A DNA stretch of 53,539 bases from Pseudomonas sp. N40(2020) (lineage in GTDB: Bacteria > Pseudomonadota > Gammaproteobacteria > Pseudomonadales > Pseudomonadaceae). This document shows, piece by piece, positions 16,752 to 24,871 of the stretch. The stretch's first letter is position 1, and each line of letters opens with the position of its first letter. The stretch covers positions 1 to 53,539 of the forward strand of contig NZ_JACSZV010000045.1 in assembly GCF_014472415.1 (NCBI RefSeq), read 5' to 3'. The position numbers and the translations under genes were made by a program. Below the pieces are notes generated by a model, which was not told the origin of the DNA, did not search any database, and worked only from the letters and a program-made list of their open reading frames with translations.

Positions 16752-17570
16752 CTATTTGAAACGCCGCTCCACGCCTTTCTCCACCAGAATCTTCGCCGAG
16801 ATCTCTTCCACCGAAAAATGCGTGGAATTGATGTTCGGGATGTTCTCGCGGCGGAACAGGTTTTCCACTTCGCGCACTTCGAATTCGCACTGGGCGTAGC
16901 TCGAGTAGCGGCTGTTGGGCTTGCGCTCGTTGCGGATAGCGGTGAGGCGGTCCGGGTCGATGGTCAGGCCGAACAGTTTGTGCTGGTGCGCGCGCAGGGC
17001 CGCTGGCAGGGTCAGGCGCTCCATGTCGTCTTCGGTCAGCGGGTAGTTGGCCGCGCGGATGCCGAATTGCATGGCCATGTACAGGCACGTCGGCGTCTTA
17101 CCACATCGCGACACGCCCACTAGTATCAGATCGGCCTTGTCGTAATAGTGGGTGCGGGCGCCGTCGTCGTTGTCGAGGGCGAAGTTCACCGCCTCGATCC
17201 GCTCCATGTAATTGGAGTTATGGCCGATCGAATGGGACTTGCCGACGGTGTAGGAAGAATGCTCGGTCAGTTCTTGTTCGAGAGGCGCCAGGAAGGTCGA
17301 GAAAATGTCGATCATGAAACCATTGGAGGTCGCGAGAATCTCACGAATGTCCTGATTGACGATGGTGTCGAAGATGATCGGGCGAAAGCCGTCGGTTTCG
17401 GCGGCTTTGTTGATTTGTTGTACCATGGCCCGAGCTTTTTCCACGCTGTCGATGTACGGGCGCGTGAATTTGCTGAAGGTAATGTTTTCGAACTGCGCCA
17501 AGAGGCTCTGACCCAGGGTTTCGGCGGTGATGCCGGTGCCATCGGAGATAAAGAAAGCAGATCGTTTCAT
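16752..17570 (-). CDS. ppsR: PEP synthase regulatory protein (kinase/pyrophosphorylase)
   Basis: A 272-residue DUF299-family bifunctional regulator. It inactivates PEP synthase by ADP-dependent threonine phosphorylation and reactivates it by phosphate-dependent dephosphorylation. The N-terminal SDGTGITAETLG and the P-loop-like GVSRCGKTP (residues 152-160) are visible. The start is ATG 17570, giving MKRSAFFISDGTG; longer in-frame starts are not conserved-looking. It is divergent from its target ppsA with a 174-base shared region. Confidence 0.93.
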   Translation of the reverse strand: MKRSAFFISDGTGITAETLGQSLLAQFENITFSKFTRPYIDSVEKARAMVQQINKAAETDGFRPIIFDTIVNQDIREILATSNGFMIDIFSTFLAPLEQELTEHSSYTVGKSHSIGHNSNYMERIEAVNFALDNDDGARTHYYDKADLILVGVSRCGKTPTCLYMAMQFGIRAANYPLTEDDMERLTLPAALRAHQHKLFGLTIDPDRLTAIRNERKPNSRYSSYAQCEFEVREVENLFRRENIPNINSTHFSVEEISAKILVEKGVERRFK

Positions 17571-17584
17571 TTGCACCTTGGGCC

Positions 17585-17636
17585 TTAAGCTAGTCATCAA
17601 TCTTGGATATGATAGGCGCGATTTGCCGGCCGCCAA
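17585..17636. promoter_or_regulatory. Candidate overlapping divergent promoters for ppsR and ppsA
   Basis: Minus strand: -35 TTGGCG (17636-17631) and -10 TATCAT (17614-17609) with a 16-base spacer, reading into ppsR. Plus strand: a weaker -35 TTAAGC (17585-17590) and -10 TATGAT (17608-17613) with a 17-base spacer, reading to ppsA. The two -10 boxes occupy the same bases, so only one could be used at a time. These are matches by eye to sigma70 boxes. Confidence 0.4.
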
Positions 17637-17744
17637 TGGCCCGCATTCTCACTTATTTTCCAGGTCCAGGCCATACAACCGGCCAATGCTCCCCCGAGCT
17701 GCCGGTTTCTGAGCTTTTCCAACACAGTTAGTGGAGAGATCACC

Positions 17745-20120
17745 TTGGTAGAGTACGTAGTTTCCCTCGATAAGCTCGGCAAACACGATGTTGAGCATGT
17801 GGGGGGCAAGAACGCATCCCTGGGCGAGATGATCAGCAACCTGGCAGGTGCCGGTGTGTCGGTCCCTGGCGGCTTTGCCACCACCGCGCAGGCCTATCGC
17901 GACTTCCTCGAACTGAGCGGCCTCAACGACCAGATCCACCAGGCCCTCGACGCTCTCGACGTCGACGACGTCAATGCCCTGGCCAAGACCGGCGCCCAGA
18001 TCCGCCAATGGATCATGGACGCCGAATTCCCCGAAAAACTGAATGCCGAAATCCGCACCGCGTTCGCCGCGCTGTCGGCCGGCAACCCTGACGTGGCCGT
18101 AGCCGTGCGTTCTTCCGCTACTGCCGAAGACCTGCCGGATGCTTCTTTCGCCGGCCAGCAGGAGACCTTCCTGAATATCCGTGGCGTGGAAAACGTTATC
18201 CGCGCCGCCAAAGAGGTATTCGCCTCGCTGTTCAACGACCGTGCGATTTCCTACCGCGTGCACCAGGGCTTCGACCACAAACTGGTCGCCCTGTCGGCTG
18301 GCGTGCAGCGCATGGTGCGTTCGGAAACCGGCACCGCCGGCGTGATGTTCACCCTCGATACCGAATCCGGTTTCCGTGACGTGGTGTTCATCACCGGCGC
18401 CTACGGCCTGGGCGAAACCGTTGTACAAGGGGCGGTGAACCCGGATGAGTTCTACGTGCACAAGGGCACGCTGGAGGCCGGTCGTCCGGCAATCCTGCGT
18501 CGCAACCTGGGCAGTAAAGCCATCAAGATGATCTACGGCGACGAGGCCAAGGCCGGTCGTTCGGTCAAGACCGTCGATGTCGACAAGGCTGACCGCGCAC
18601 GTTTCTGCCTGAGCGACGCTGAAGTCAGCGAATTGGCCAAACAAGCGATGATCATCGAAAAGCACTACCAGTGCCCGATGGACATCGAGTGGGCCAAGGA
18701 CGGTGACGACGGCAAGCTGTACATCGTGCAGGCCCGTCCGGAAACCGTGAAAAGCCGCACCCAGGCCAACGTCATGGAACGTTACCTGTTGAAAGAAACC
18801 GGCACCGTGCTGGTTGAAGGTCGCGCCATCGGCCAGCGCATCGGCGCCGGCAAGGTTCGTATCATCAAGGACGTGTCCGAGATGGACAAAGTCCAGCCGG
18901 GCGACGTGCTGGTCTCCGACATGACCGACCCGGACTGGGAACCGGTCATGAAACGCGCCAGCGCCATCGTCACCAACCGTGGCGGCCGCACCTGCCATGC
19001 GGCGATCATCGCTCGTGAACTGGGTATTCCGGCGGTTGTAGGTTGCGGTAACGCCACCCAATTGCTGAAAGATGGCCAGGGTGTGACCGTTTCGTGCGCC
19101 GAAGGCGACACCGGTTACATCTTCGAAGGCGAACTGGGCTTCGACATCAAGAAGAACTCCGTGGATGCCATGCCGGATCTGCCGTTCAAGATCATGATGA
19201 ACGTCGGCAACCCGGATCGCGCTTTCGACTTCGCGCAACTGCCGAACGCCGGTGTGGGCCTGGCCCGTCTGGAATTCATCATCAACCGCATGATCGGCGT
19301 CCACCCCAAAGCGCTGTTGAACTACGACGGCCTGCCGCCGGAAATCAAGGAAAGCGTCGACAAGCGCATCGCCGGTTACGACGATCCGGTCGGTTTCTAC
19401 GTCGAAAAACTGGTTGAAGGCATCAGCACCCTCGCTGCCGCGTTCGCTCCGAAGAAGGTCATCGTGCGTCTGTCGGACTTCAAGTCCAACGAATACGCCA
19501 ACCTGATCGGCGGCAAACTGTACGAGCCGGAAGAAGAAAACCCTATGCTGGGCTTCCGTGGCGCTTCGCGTTACATCAGCGAATCGTTCCGTGACTGCTT
19601 CGAACTCGAATGCCGCGCGCTGAAACGTGTGCGCAACGAGATGGGCCTGACCAACGTCGAAATCATGGTGCCGTTCGTGCGTACCCTCGGCGAAGCCAGC
19701 CAGGTTGTGGATCTGCTGGCAGAGAACGGATTGAAGCGCGGCGAGAACGGCTTGCGCGTGATCATGATGTGCGAACTGCCTTCGAACGCGATTCTCGCTG
19801 AAGAATTCCTCGAATTCTTCGACGGTTTCTCGATCGGTTCCAACGACCTCACTCAACTGACGCTGGGTCTGGATCGTGACTCCGGGATCATCGCGCACCT
19901 GTTCGACGAGCGTAATCCGGCGGTCAAGAAGCTGTTGGCCAACGCGATTGCCGCGTGCAACAAGGCTGGCAAGTACATCGGCATCTGCGGTCAAGGCCCG
20001 TCCGATCACCCTGATCTGGCCAAGTGGCTGATGGAACAGGGCATCGAAAGCGTGTCGTTGAACCCGGATTCCGTACTGGAAACCTGGTTCTTCCTCGCCG
20101 AAGGCCAGCCGCAGGCTTGA
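17745..20120 (+). CDS. ppsA: Phosphoenolpyruvate synthase
   Basis: A 791-residue enzyme that makes PEP from pyruvate and ATP (pyruvate, water dikinase), the entry to gluconeogenesis. It has an N-terminal ATP-grasp domain (VRSSATAEDLPDASFAGQQE near residue 120-140), a central phosphohistidine domain with catalytic His418 in GGRTCHAAII, and a C-terminal PEP/pyruvate barrel with MCELPSN and GSNDLTQL. The start codon is TTG 17745, preceded by GGAGAG and giving MVEYVVSLDKLGKHD. Two terminator-like hairpins follow the stop. Confidence 0.96.
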   Translation: MVEYVVSLDKLGKHDVEHVGGKNASLGEMISNLAGAGVSVPGGFATTAQAYRDFLELSGLNDQIHQALDALDVDDVNALAKTGAQIRQWIMDAEFPEKLNAEIRTAFAALSAGNPDVAVAVRSSATAEDLPDASFAGQQETFLNIRGVENVIRAAKEVFASLFNDRAISYRVHQGFDHKLVALSAGVQRMVRSETGTAGVMFTLDTESGFRDVVFITGAYGLGETVVQGAVNPDEFYVHKGTLEAGRPAILRRNLGSKAIKMIYGDEAKAGRSVKTVDVDKADRARFCLSDAEVSELAKQAMIIEKHYQCPMDIEWAKDGDDGKLYIVQARPETVKSRTQANVMERYLLKETGTVLVEGRAIGQRIGAGKVRIIKDVSEMDKVQPGDVLVSDMTDPDWEPVMKRASAIVTNRGGRTCHAAIIARELGIPAVVGCGNATQLLKDGQGVTVSCAEGDTGYIFEGELGFDIKKNSVDAMPDLPFKIMMNVGNPDRAFDFAQLPNAGVGLARLEFIINRMIGVHPKALLNYDGLPPEIKESVDKRIAGYDDPVGFYVEKLVEGISTLAAAFAPKKVIVRLSDFKSNEYANLIGGKLYEPEEENPMLGFRGASRYISESFRDCFELECRALKRVRNEMGLTNVEIMVPFVRTLGEASQVVDLLAENGLKRGENGLRVIMMCELPSNAILAEEFLEFFDGFSIGSNDLTQLTLGLDRDSGIIAHLFDERNPAVKKLLANAIAACNKAGKYIGICGQGPSDHPDLAKWLMEQGIESVSLNPDSVLETWFFLAEGQPQA

Positions 20121-20137
20121 TAAGTATGTGAACGGGC

Positions 20138-20164
20138 CGCTCCCACACGGAGCGGTTCTTTTAG
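20138..20164 (+). terminator. First hairpin after ppsA
   Basis: CCGCTCC pairs with GGAGCGG around a CACAC loop, followed by TTCTTTT. It starts 17 bases after the ppsA stop and fits a Rho-independent terminator. Confidence 0.75.
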
Positions 20165-20174
20165 TGTTTCAAAC

Positions 20175-20206
20175 AGGGCGAGCGCCTTCGGATGCCGCCC
20201 TTTTTT
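20175..20206 (+). terminator. Second hairpin after ppsA, with T-run
   Basis: AGGGCG at 20175-20180 pairs with CGCCCT at 20196-20201, followed by six T. It is a tandem second terminator and ends only 13 bases before the ATG of the hydrolase gene, so no promoter fits downstream of it. Confidence 0.6.
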
Positions 20207-20219
20207 GTGCAAGAGCATT

Positions 20220-21209
20220 ATGCAAAGCAGCAGCAACCTATTTCCTGTCGCCCTGATCAGCGCCGAGCGGCGCGGCGATCTGAGCGAAGACGTTTATCGA
20301 TTGAAACCCGGCAACAGCCCGGACTGGTCCGTGGAAATCGCCGTCACCCGTCTGGGCATGGCCGATGAACCGGCGGTGCGCGGGGTGCCGGTCATTCTGC
20401 TGCACGGCAGTTTTTCCAATCGGCGCTTCTGGTTTTCACCCAAAGGCCTGGGGCTGGGGGCGTATCTGGCGCGTCTGGGCTTTGATGTGTGGATTCCGGA
20501 GATGCGCGGCCACGGTCTGTCACAGCGCAACGAGGAGTACCGGCGCAATCGCGTTGCCGACTACGCCCGTTACGATCTGCCGGCGATTGCCGCATTCGTG
20601 CGTGAGCAGAGCGGGCAGGTGCCGCACTGGATCGGCCATTCGCTGGGCGGCATCACGTTGGCTGCCGCGCTCGGCGGCGAATACTTGGGCGAGCCGGCGG
20701 TGGCTTCGGCGGCGTTTTTTGGAACGCAGGTGAGCCGCACCTATTGGCCGTTGAAAATTCCGCCGGTGGAATGGAGCGGTCGCTTCATTCTCAAGCGCTT
20801 CGCGCAGCTGTCTGGTTCACGCCTCAAGCGCGGCCCGGAAGACGAGCCTGTCGGGCTGGCACTGGAAAGCATGCGTTGGTACGGCCTGTTCGGCCGCTTT
20901 GGCGACAAGGACAAGGATTGGTGGGCCGGTCTTGCCGATGTTCAGGTGCCGGTGCTGGCGGTCAGTGCGACAGGGGATCATCAGGATCCTGCCTGGGCTT
21001 GTCGCAAACTGTTCGAGCAGATCGGTTCCGAGCACAAGCAATTCATCAATCTGGGGCGTGAGCAGGGCTTCAAGGATAATTTCGGTCACGTCGAGATGCT
21101 GGTGAGCAAGGCTGCACAAGCCGAAGTATGGCCACTGGTGGCGCGCTGGCTTCAGGATCAGCACATACCGTTGCTGGGCGATAAGCCGGATCTGGCTGCT
21201 GCGGTCTGA
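20220..21209 (+). CDS. Alpha/beta hydrolase
   Basis: A 329-residue alpha/beta-hydrolase fold protein. The oxyanion region VILLHGSFSNRRFW (about residues 58-71) and the nucleophile elbow IGHSLGG with Ser141 are clear. A C-terminal histidine is expected in the NFGHVEML segment. The substrate is unknown; it resembles the esterase/lipase that sits between ppsA and rraA in Pseudomonas. ATG 20220 is preferred over TTG 20205, which lies inside the terminator T-run. Confidence 0.8.
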   Translation: MQSSSNLFPVALISAERRGDLSEDVYRLKPGNSPDWSVEIAVTRLGMADEPAVRGVPVILLHGSFSNRRFWFSPKGLGLGAYLARLGFDVWIPEMRGHGLSQRNEEYRRNRVADYARYDLPAIAAFVREQSGQVPHWIGHSLGGITLAAALGGEYLGEPAVASAAFFGTQVSRTYWPLKIPPVEWSGRFILKRFAQLSGSRLKRGPEDEPVGLALESMRWYGLFGRFGDKDKDWWAGLADVQVPVLAVSATGDHQDPAWACRKLFEQIGSEHKQFINLGREQGFKDNFGHVEMLVSKAAQAEVWPLVARWLQDQHIPLLGDKPDLAAAV

Positions 21210-21435
21210 GGCGAGGGCTCTGAAAAGGGCATTTCGCTCGGATCAGCTTGCGGCTAAGATATGACGCATTGTGCGGTTCTGGTCATATTTGGTGGCTGTT
21301 TCGCTATTACGTTTCAGCGTTTGTTCAGGTTCGTTCAGCAACCATGGGATGAACTAAGGTAAACAGCGACCGCCGGGACTCGTCTCAAAAGAGTGCGTCA
21401 TCCTTGATCGTCTTCCTTTTTACAGGAGTTTTTCG

Positions 21436-21927
21436 ATGAACCATTACCTCACGCCTGACCTGTGCGACGCCTATCCGGAGCTGGTGCAGGTGCTGGAACC
21501 GATGTTCAGCAATTTCGGCGGCCGTGATTCGTTCGGCGGCGAAATCGTGACCATCAAATGCTTCGAAGACAACTCGCTGGTCAAGGAACAAGCCGAGCTC
21601 AAGGGTAACGGCAAGGTGCTGGTGGTCGATGGTGGTGGTTCTCTGCGCCGCGCACTGCTGGGCGACATGATCGCCGAGAAAGCCGCGAAAAATGGTTGGG
21701 AAGGGCTGGTGATCTACGGCTGCATCCGTGACGTCGACGTCATTGCCCAGACTGATCTTGGCGTTCAGGCGCTGGCCAGCCACCCGATGAAAACCGACAA
21801 GCGCGGCATTGGCGATCTCAACGTTGCAGTCACGTTTGCCGGCGTGACATTCCACCCAGGCCACTACATCTATGCGGACAACAACGGCGTGATCGTCTCG
21901 CCGAGCCCGCTGAAGATGCCTGAATAA
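21436..21927 (+). CDS. rraA: Regulator of RNase E activity A
   Basis: A 163-residue RraA protein. The E. coli member binds and inhibits RNase E and so changes mRNA decay. The glycine-rich VLVVDGGGSLRRALLGD and the VIYGCIRD segment are family hallmarks. Older annotations call it MenG methyltransferase, but no SAM-binding motif is present. A good AGGAG site precedes ATG 21436. It follows the hydrolase by a 226-base non-coding gap without a recognisable element, and precedes cmaX by 21 bases. Confidence 0.92.
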   Translation: MNHYLTPDLCDAYPELVQVLEPMFSNFGGRDSFGGEIVTIKCFEDNSLVKEQAELKGNGKVLVVDGGGSLRRALLGDMIAEKAAKNGWEGLVIYGCIRDVDVIAQTDLGVQALASHPMKTDKRGIGDLNVAVTFAGVTFHPGHYIYADNNGVIVSPSPLKMPE

Positions 21928-21948
21928 GCTTTCGACAAAGGGGTGAGG

Positions 21949-22944
21949 ATGTTCGAGGAAGAAAACGCGCAATGGGGGCTGGTGCATGCCCTGGTGCTGG
22001 ATGGTAATGGCGGTGCGCGTTCGATAGCCCGAACTGAGCTCGACGATCTGCAGCTGCAGGCCCATGAAAGCCTGTGGCTGCATTGGGATCGCAGTCATCC
22101 ACAAACCCAGACCTGGCTACGCAAATCCAGCGGTCTCAATGAGTTTACCTGTGACCTGCTGCTGGAAGAGAACACCCGGCCGCGCCTGTTGCCGTTGCCC
22201 GACTCCGAGCTGCTGCTGTTCTTGCGCGGGGTCAACCTCAATCCGGGCGCCGAGCCGGAAGACATGGTCTCGGTGCGGATTTTCGCCTCCGCTCAGCGCG
22301 TGATTTCTCTGCGTTTGCGCCCGCTGCGGGCCACCGATGAGTTGCTGACGATGCTGGAGGAGGGCAAGGGCCCGAAAACCTCCTCTGAATTGATGCTTTA
22401 TATGGCGCAGTTGCTCACTAATAAAGTGCAGGATCTGGTCACTTGCCTCTCGGAAATCGCCGATGAGGAAGAAGAAAAGATGGATGCCGACGAACGGTAT
22501 ACCCCGGAGCATGGCGCCATTTTGCACATCCGTCGCAGAGCGGCCGGGCTGAAGCGTTTTCTCGCGCCGCAGCGGGATATTTTCGGACAGCTGACGCGGA
22601 TAAAACTGCCTTGGTTTGTCGATGACGACGCCGATTACTGGAACGAATTGAACAACAGTCTGACCCGCTATCTGGAAGAGCTCGAATTGACTCGAGAGCG
22701 CGTGGGGCTTGTCCTGGAGGCTGAAGACCGGCGTTTGAGCCTGCGCATGAATCGCACGATGTATCGCTTCGGGATCATCACCTGCATCTTTTTGCCGATG
22801 AGTTTTATCACCGGTCTATTGGGCATCAACGTTGGCGGAATTCCCTTCGCGAGCAGCCCTTATGGTTTCCTGATCGCCTGTCTGACGGTGCTCGCCATGG
22901 CGTTCGGACAATGGTGGTTATTCCGCCGTTTGCGCTGGGTTTGA
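21949..22944 (+). CDS. cmaX: CorA/ZntB-like divalent cation transporter CmaX
   Basis: A 331-residue CorA-superfamily protein: a long cytoplasmic alpha/beta and helical region, then two C-terminal transmembrane helices (FGIITCIFLPMSFITGLLG and a second near PYGFLIACLTVLAMAF). The loop signature reads GIN where CorA has GMN, as in some ZntB-like proteins. Gene order with crfX, cmpX, sigX and oprF identifies CmaX. ATG 21949 is preferred to GTG 21943, which overlaps the AGGGGTGAGG ribosome site. Confidence 0.85.
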   Translation: MFEEENAQWGLVHALVLDGNGGARSIARTELDDLQLQAHESLWLHWDRSHPQTQTWLRKSSGLNEFTCDLLLEENTRPRLLPLPDSELLLFLRGVNLNPGAEPEDMVSVRIFASAQRVISLRLRPLRATDELLTMLEEGKGPKTSSELMLYMAQLLTNKVQDLVTCLSEIADEEEEKMDADERYTPEHGAILHIRRRAAGLKRFLAPQRDIFGQLTRIKLPWFVDDDADYWNELNNSLTRYLEELELTRERVGLVLEAEDRRLSLRMNRTMYRFGIITCIFLPMSFITGLLGINVGGIPFASSPYGFLIACLTVLAMAFGQWWLFRRLRWV

Positions 22945-23007
22945 AAATGGCGCATGTGACCCGACCAAATTTGCCCGCGTCTTTCACAGACATCACGAGA
23001 GGTGCGT

Positions 23008-23256
23008 ATGCACGATCCGTTTGAACAGTCTTTGCGCGACATGCTCAACGCCTCGCCGTCCAGCCGCGACGACGATGCATGCCTGGGCCGCGTACTCAAA
23101 ACCGCCAACCGTCAGGTCGGCGCCGGTGATCTGTTCAGTCTGCTGGGCCGCTGGCTGCCCGCGCTGATGATCGCCCTGAATAACGGATCGGCCCACGTGT
23201 CGCCGGTTTCCCGTCTTCGTAAACCTACCGCTCGCACTGCTGATAAGGCTGATTGA
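23008..23256 (+). CDS. crfX: Small CrfX-like protein
   Basis: An 82-residue soluble protein with no recognised domain. It has an acidic N-terminus (HDPFEQSLRDML), a hydrophobic middle (LLGRWLPALMIALN) and a basic tail. It is identified by position between cmaX and cmpX, the place of the small crfX/cfrX gene in Pseudomonas. ATG 23008 has a GAGAGG site upstream. Its stop lies two bases before the cmpX ATG, so the two are co-translated. Confidence 0.75.
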   Translation: MHDPFEQSLRDMLNASPSSRDDDACLGRVLKTANRQVGAGDLFSLLGRWLPALMIALNNGSAHVSPVSRLRKPTARTADKAD

Positions 23257-23258
23257 AT

Positions 23259-24083
23259 ATGGAACTTGATCTCTGGACTCAGAGCCTCGTCACTGCAATG
23301 ACTGCGTTGTGGACCAAAGTCGCCAACTTCATTCCGAACCTGTTCGGCGCACTGGTCGTGCTGCTGTTGGGTTTCGTCGTGGCCAAGCTGCTCGATACCT
23401 TGTTGTCCAAACTGCTCGCCAAACTGGGTCTTGATCGCCTGATGGGCGGCACCGGACTGACCAAATTGATGTCGCGGGCGGGGCTGCAAGTACCGATCTC
23501 GACCCTGATCGGCAAGATTGTCTACTGGTTCGTTCTGCTGATTTTCCTGGTTTCTGCAGCAGAATCCCTTGGACTTGAGCGAGTTTCAGCTACGCTGGAT
23601 ATGTTGGCGCTGTATTTGCCGAAGGTTTTCGGCGCCGCGCTGGTGTTGCTGGTGGGGGTTTTGCTTGCTCAACTGGCGAACGGATTGGTTCGCGGGGCGG
23701 CAGAGGGCGTAGGCCTGGACTACGCTTCGGGGCTGGGGCGAATTGCTCAGGGGCTGGTGATCATCATCAGCATCTCGGTAGCGATCAGTCAGCTTGAGGT
23801 CAAGACCGACCTGCTGAACCATGTGATCGTCATCGTTTTGATTACCGTTGGTCTGGCGGTTGCGCTGGCCATGGGCTTGGGAAGCCGGGAAATTGCCGGT
23901 CAGATTCTTGCGGGAATCTATGTGCGTGAGTTGTATCAGGTTGGGCAACAAGTGCGTGTTGGCGAGGTCGAAGGCCAGATTGAAGAGATCGGCACGGTTA
24001 AAACCACATTGCTGACCGATGAGGGTGAGCTAGTCTCTCTTTCCAATCGGATCCTGCTGGAACAGCATGTGAGTAGCCGCTAA
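23259..24083 (+). CDS. cmpX: CmpX, MscS-like mechanosensitive channel protein
   Basis: A 274-residue inner-membrane protein with a conserved TM-helix domain: hydrophobic segments near residues 18-42, 85-105, 120-145 and 170-210, and a short C-terminal MscS-like beta domain (VRVGEVEGQIEEIG). Pseudomonas CmpX is linked to envelope stress, c-di-GMP changes and SigX activity. It starts two bases after crfX and is followed by a 90-base gap with a strong hairpin before sigX. Confidence 0.85.
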   Translation: MELDLWTQSLVTAMTALWTKVANFIPNLFGALVVLLLGFVVAKLLDTLLSKLLAKLGLDRLMGGTGLTKLMSRAGLQVPISTLIGKIVYWFVLLIFLVSAAESLGLERVSATLDMLALYLPKVFGAALVLLVGVLLAQLANGLVRGAAEGVGLDYASGLGRIAQGLVIIISISVAISQLEVKTDLLNHVIVIVLITVGLAVALAMGLGSREIAGQILAGIYVRELYQVGQQVRVGEVEGQIEEIGTVKTTLLTDEGELVSLSNRILLEQHVSSR

Positions 24084-24107
24084 CCCGGCAAACCCTGCTA
24101 ATGTATG

Positions 24108-24143
24108 CCGCCGCAAAATGCCAGCTGATGCTGGTTGCGGCGG
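24108..24143 (+). other. GC-rich hairpin between cmpX and sigX
   Basis: CCGCCGCAA (24108-24116) pairs with TTGCGGCGG (24135-24143), and inside it CCAGC pairs with GCTGG around a TGAT loop, with AATG bulged on one side. No T-run follows, so it is not a standard terminator. It lies 30 bases upstream of the sigX start. Confidence 0.65.
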
Positions 24144-24173
24144 ACATTGACCTGACTGTCGGCACGACTTGTT

Positions 24174-24764
24174 TTGAATAAAGCCCATACGCTATCCACG
24201 CGCTACGACCCCCGCGAGCTCTCTGATGAGGAGTTGGTCGCGCGCTCGCATACCGAGCTTTTTCACGTAACTCGCGCTTATGAAGAACTGATGCGGCGTT
24301 ACCAGCGAACATTATTTAACGTCTGCGCGAGATATCTTGGGAACGATCGCGATGCAGACGATGTCTGTCAGGAAGTCATGTTAAAGGTGCTGTACGGCCT
24401 GAAGAACTTCGAGGGGAAATCGAAGTTCAAAACGTGGCTCTACAGCATCACGTACAACGAATGTATTACGCAGTATCGAAAGGAACGGCGAAAGCGTCGC
24501 TTGATGGACGCATTGAGTCTTGACCCCCTCGAAGAGGCGTCCGAAGAAAAGGCGCCGAAACCCGAGGAGAAGGGCGGGCTTGATCGCTGGCTGGTGTATG
24601 TGAACCCGATTGACCGCGAAATTCTGGTGCTGCGATTTGTCGCAGAGCTTGAATTTCAGGAGATCGCAGACATCATGCACATGGGTTTGAGTGCGACAAA
24701 AATGCGTTACAAACGTGCTCTAGATAAATTGCGTGAGAAATTTGCAGGCATTGCTGAAACTTAG
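24174..24764 (+). CDS. sigX: ECF sigma factor SigX
   Basis: A 196-residue ECF sigma factor. Region 2 spans about residues 40-105 (NDRDADDVCQEVMLKVLYGL and FKTWLYSITYN) and region 4 about 140-190 (IDREILVLRFVAELEFQEIA and MGLSATKMRYKRAL). SigX drives oprF and envelope/lipid genes in Pseudomonas. The start is TTG 24174 with no evident Shine-Dalgarno sequence, so translation is probably weak. No anti-sigma gene is adjacent; CmpX and CrfX occupy the upstream side and oprF the downstream side. Confidence 0.93.
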   Translation: MNKAHTLSTRYDPRELSDEELVARSHTELFHVTRAYEELMRRYQRTLFNVCARYLGNDRDADDVCQEVMLKVLYGLKNFEGKSKFKTWLYSITYNECITQYRKERRKRRLMDALSLDPLEEASEEKAPKPEEKGGLDRWLVYVNPIDREILVLRFVAELEFQEIADIMHMGLSATKMRYKRALDKLREKFAGIAET

Positions 24765-24790
24765 TTCAGCGCAAATATCTCTTACGTGTA

Positions 24791-24839
24791 GGCAAGTTCT
24801 GATAGACTTGCCGCCGAGTTGTCCCCCGGTTTGCGGGAC
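24791..24839 (+). promoter_or_regulatory. Two small hairpins in the sigX-oprF gap
   Basis: GGCAAGT (24791-24797) pairs with ACTTGCC (24806-24812) across eight bases, and GTCCC (24821-24825) with GGGAC (24835-24839). Neither is followed by a T-run. They lie in the 107-base region that should hold the oprF leader and proximal promoter; the exact promoter boxes could not be set with confidence. Confidence 0.4.
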
Positions 24840-24871
24840 TGCTTCACAATCACCAGATGGGGATTTAACGG

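Noticed and set aside
17649..20009. A 786-codon minus-strand open frame opposite ppsA
   Set aside because: Same codon-shadow effect; the plus strand is unmistakable PEP synthase and the antisense protein shows no motif.
20205..20219. TTG 20205 as start of the hydrolase
   Set aside because: It overlaps the T-run of the ppsA terminator and has no ribosome site; ATG 20220 gives a normal family N-terminus.
21436..21927. MenG (demethylmenaquinone methyltransferase) as the function
   Set aside because: The sequence is RraA-type and lacks a SAM-binding motif; MenG is an old misannotation for this family.
21943..21948. GTG 21943 as start of cmaX
   Set aside because: It lies within the AGGGGTGAGG ribosome-binding sequence; ATG 21949 is at the right distance.
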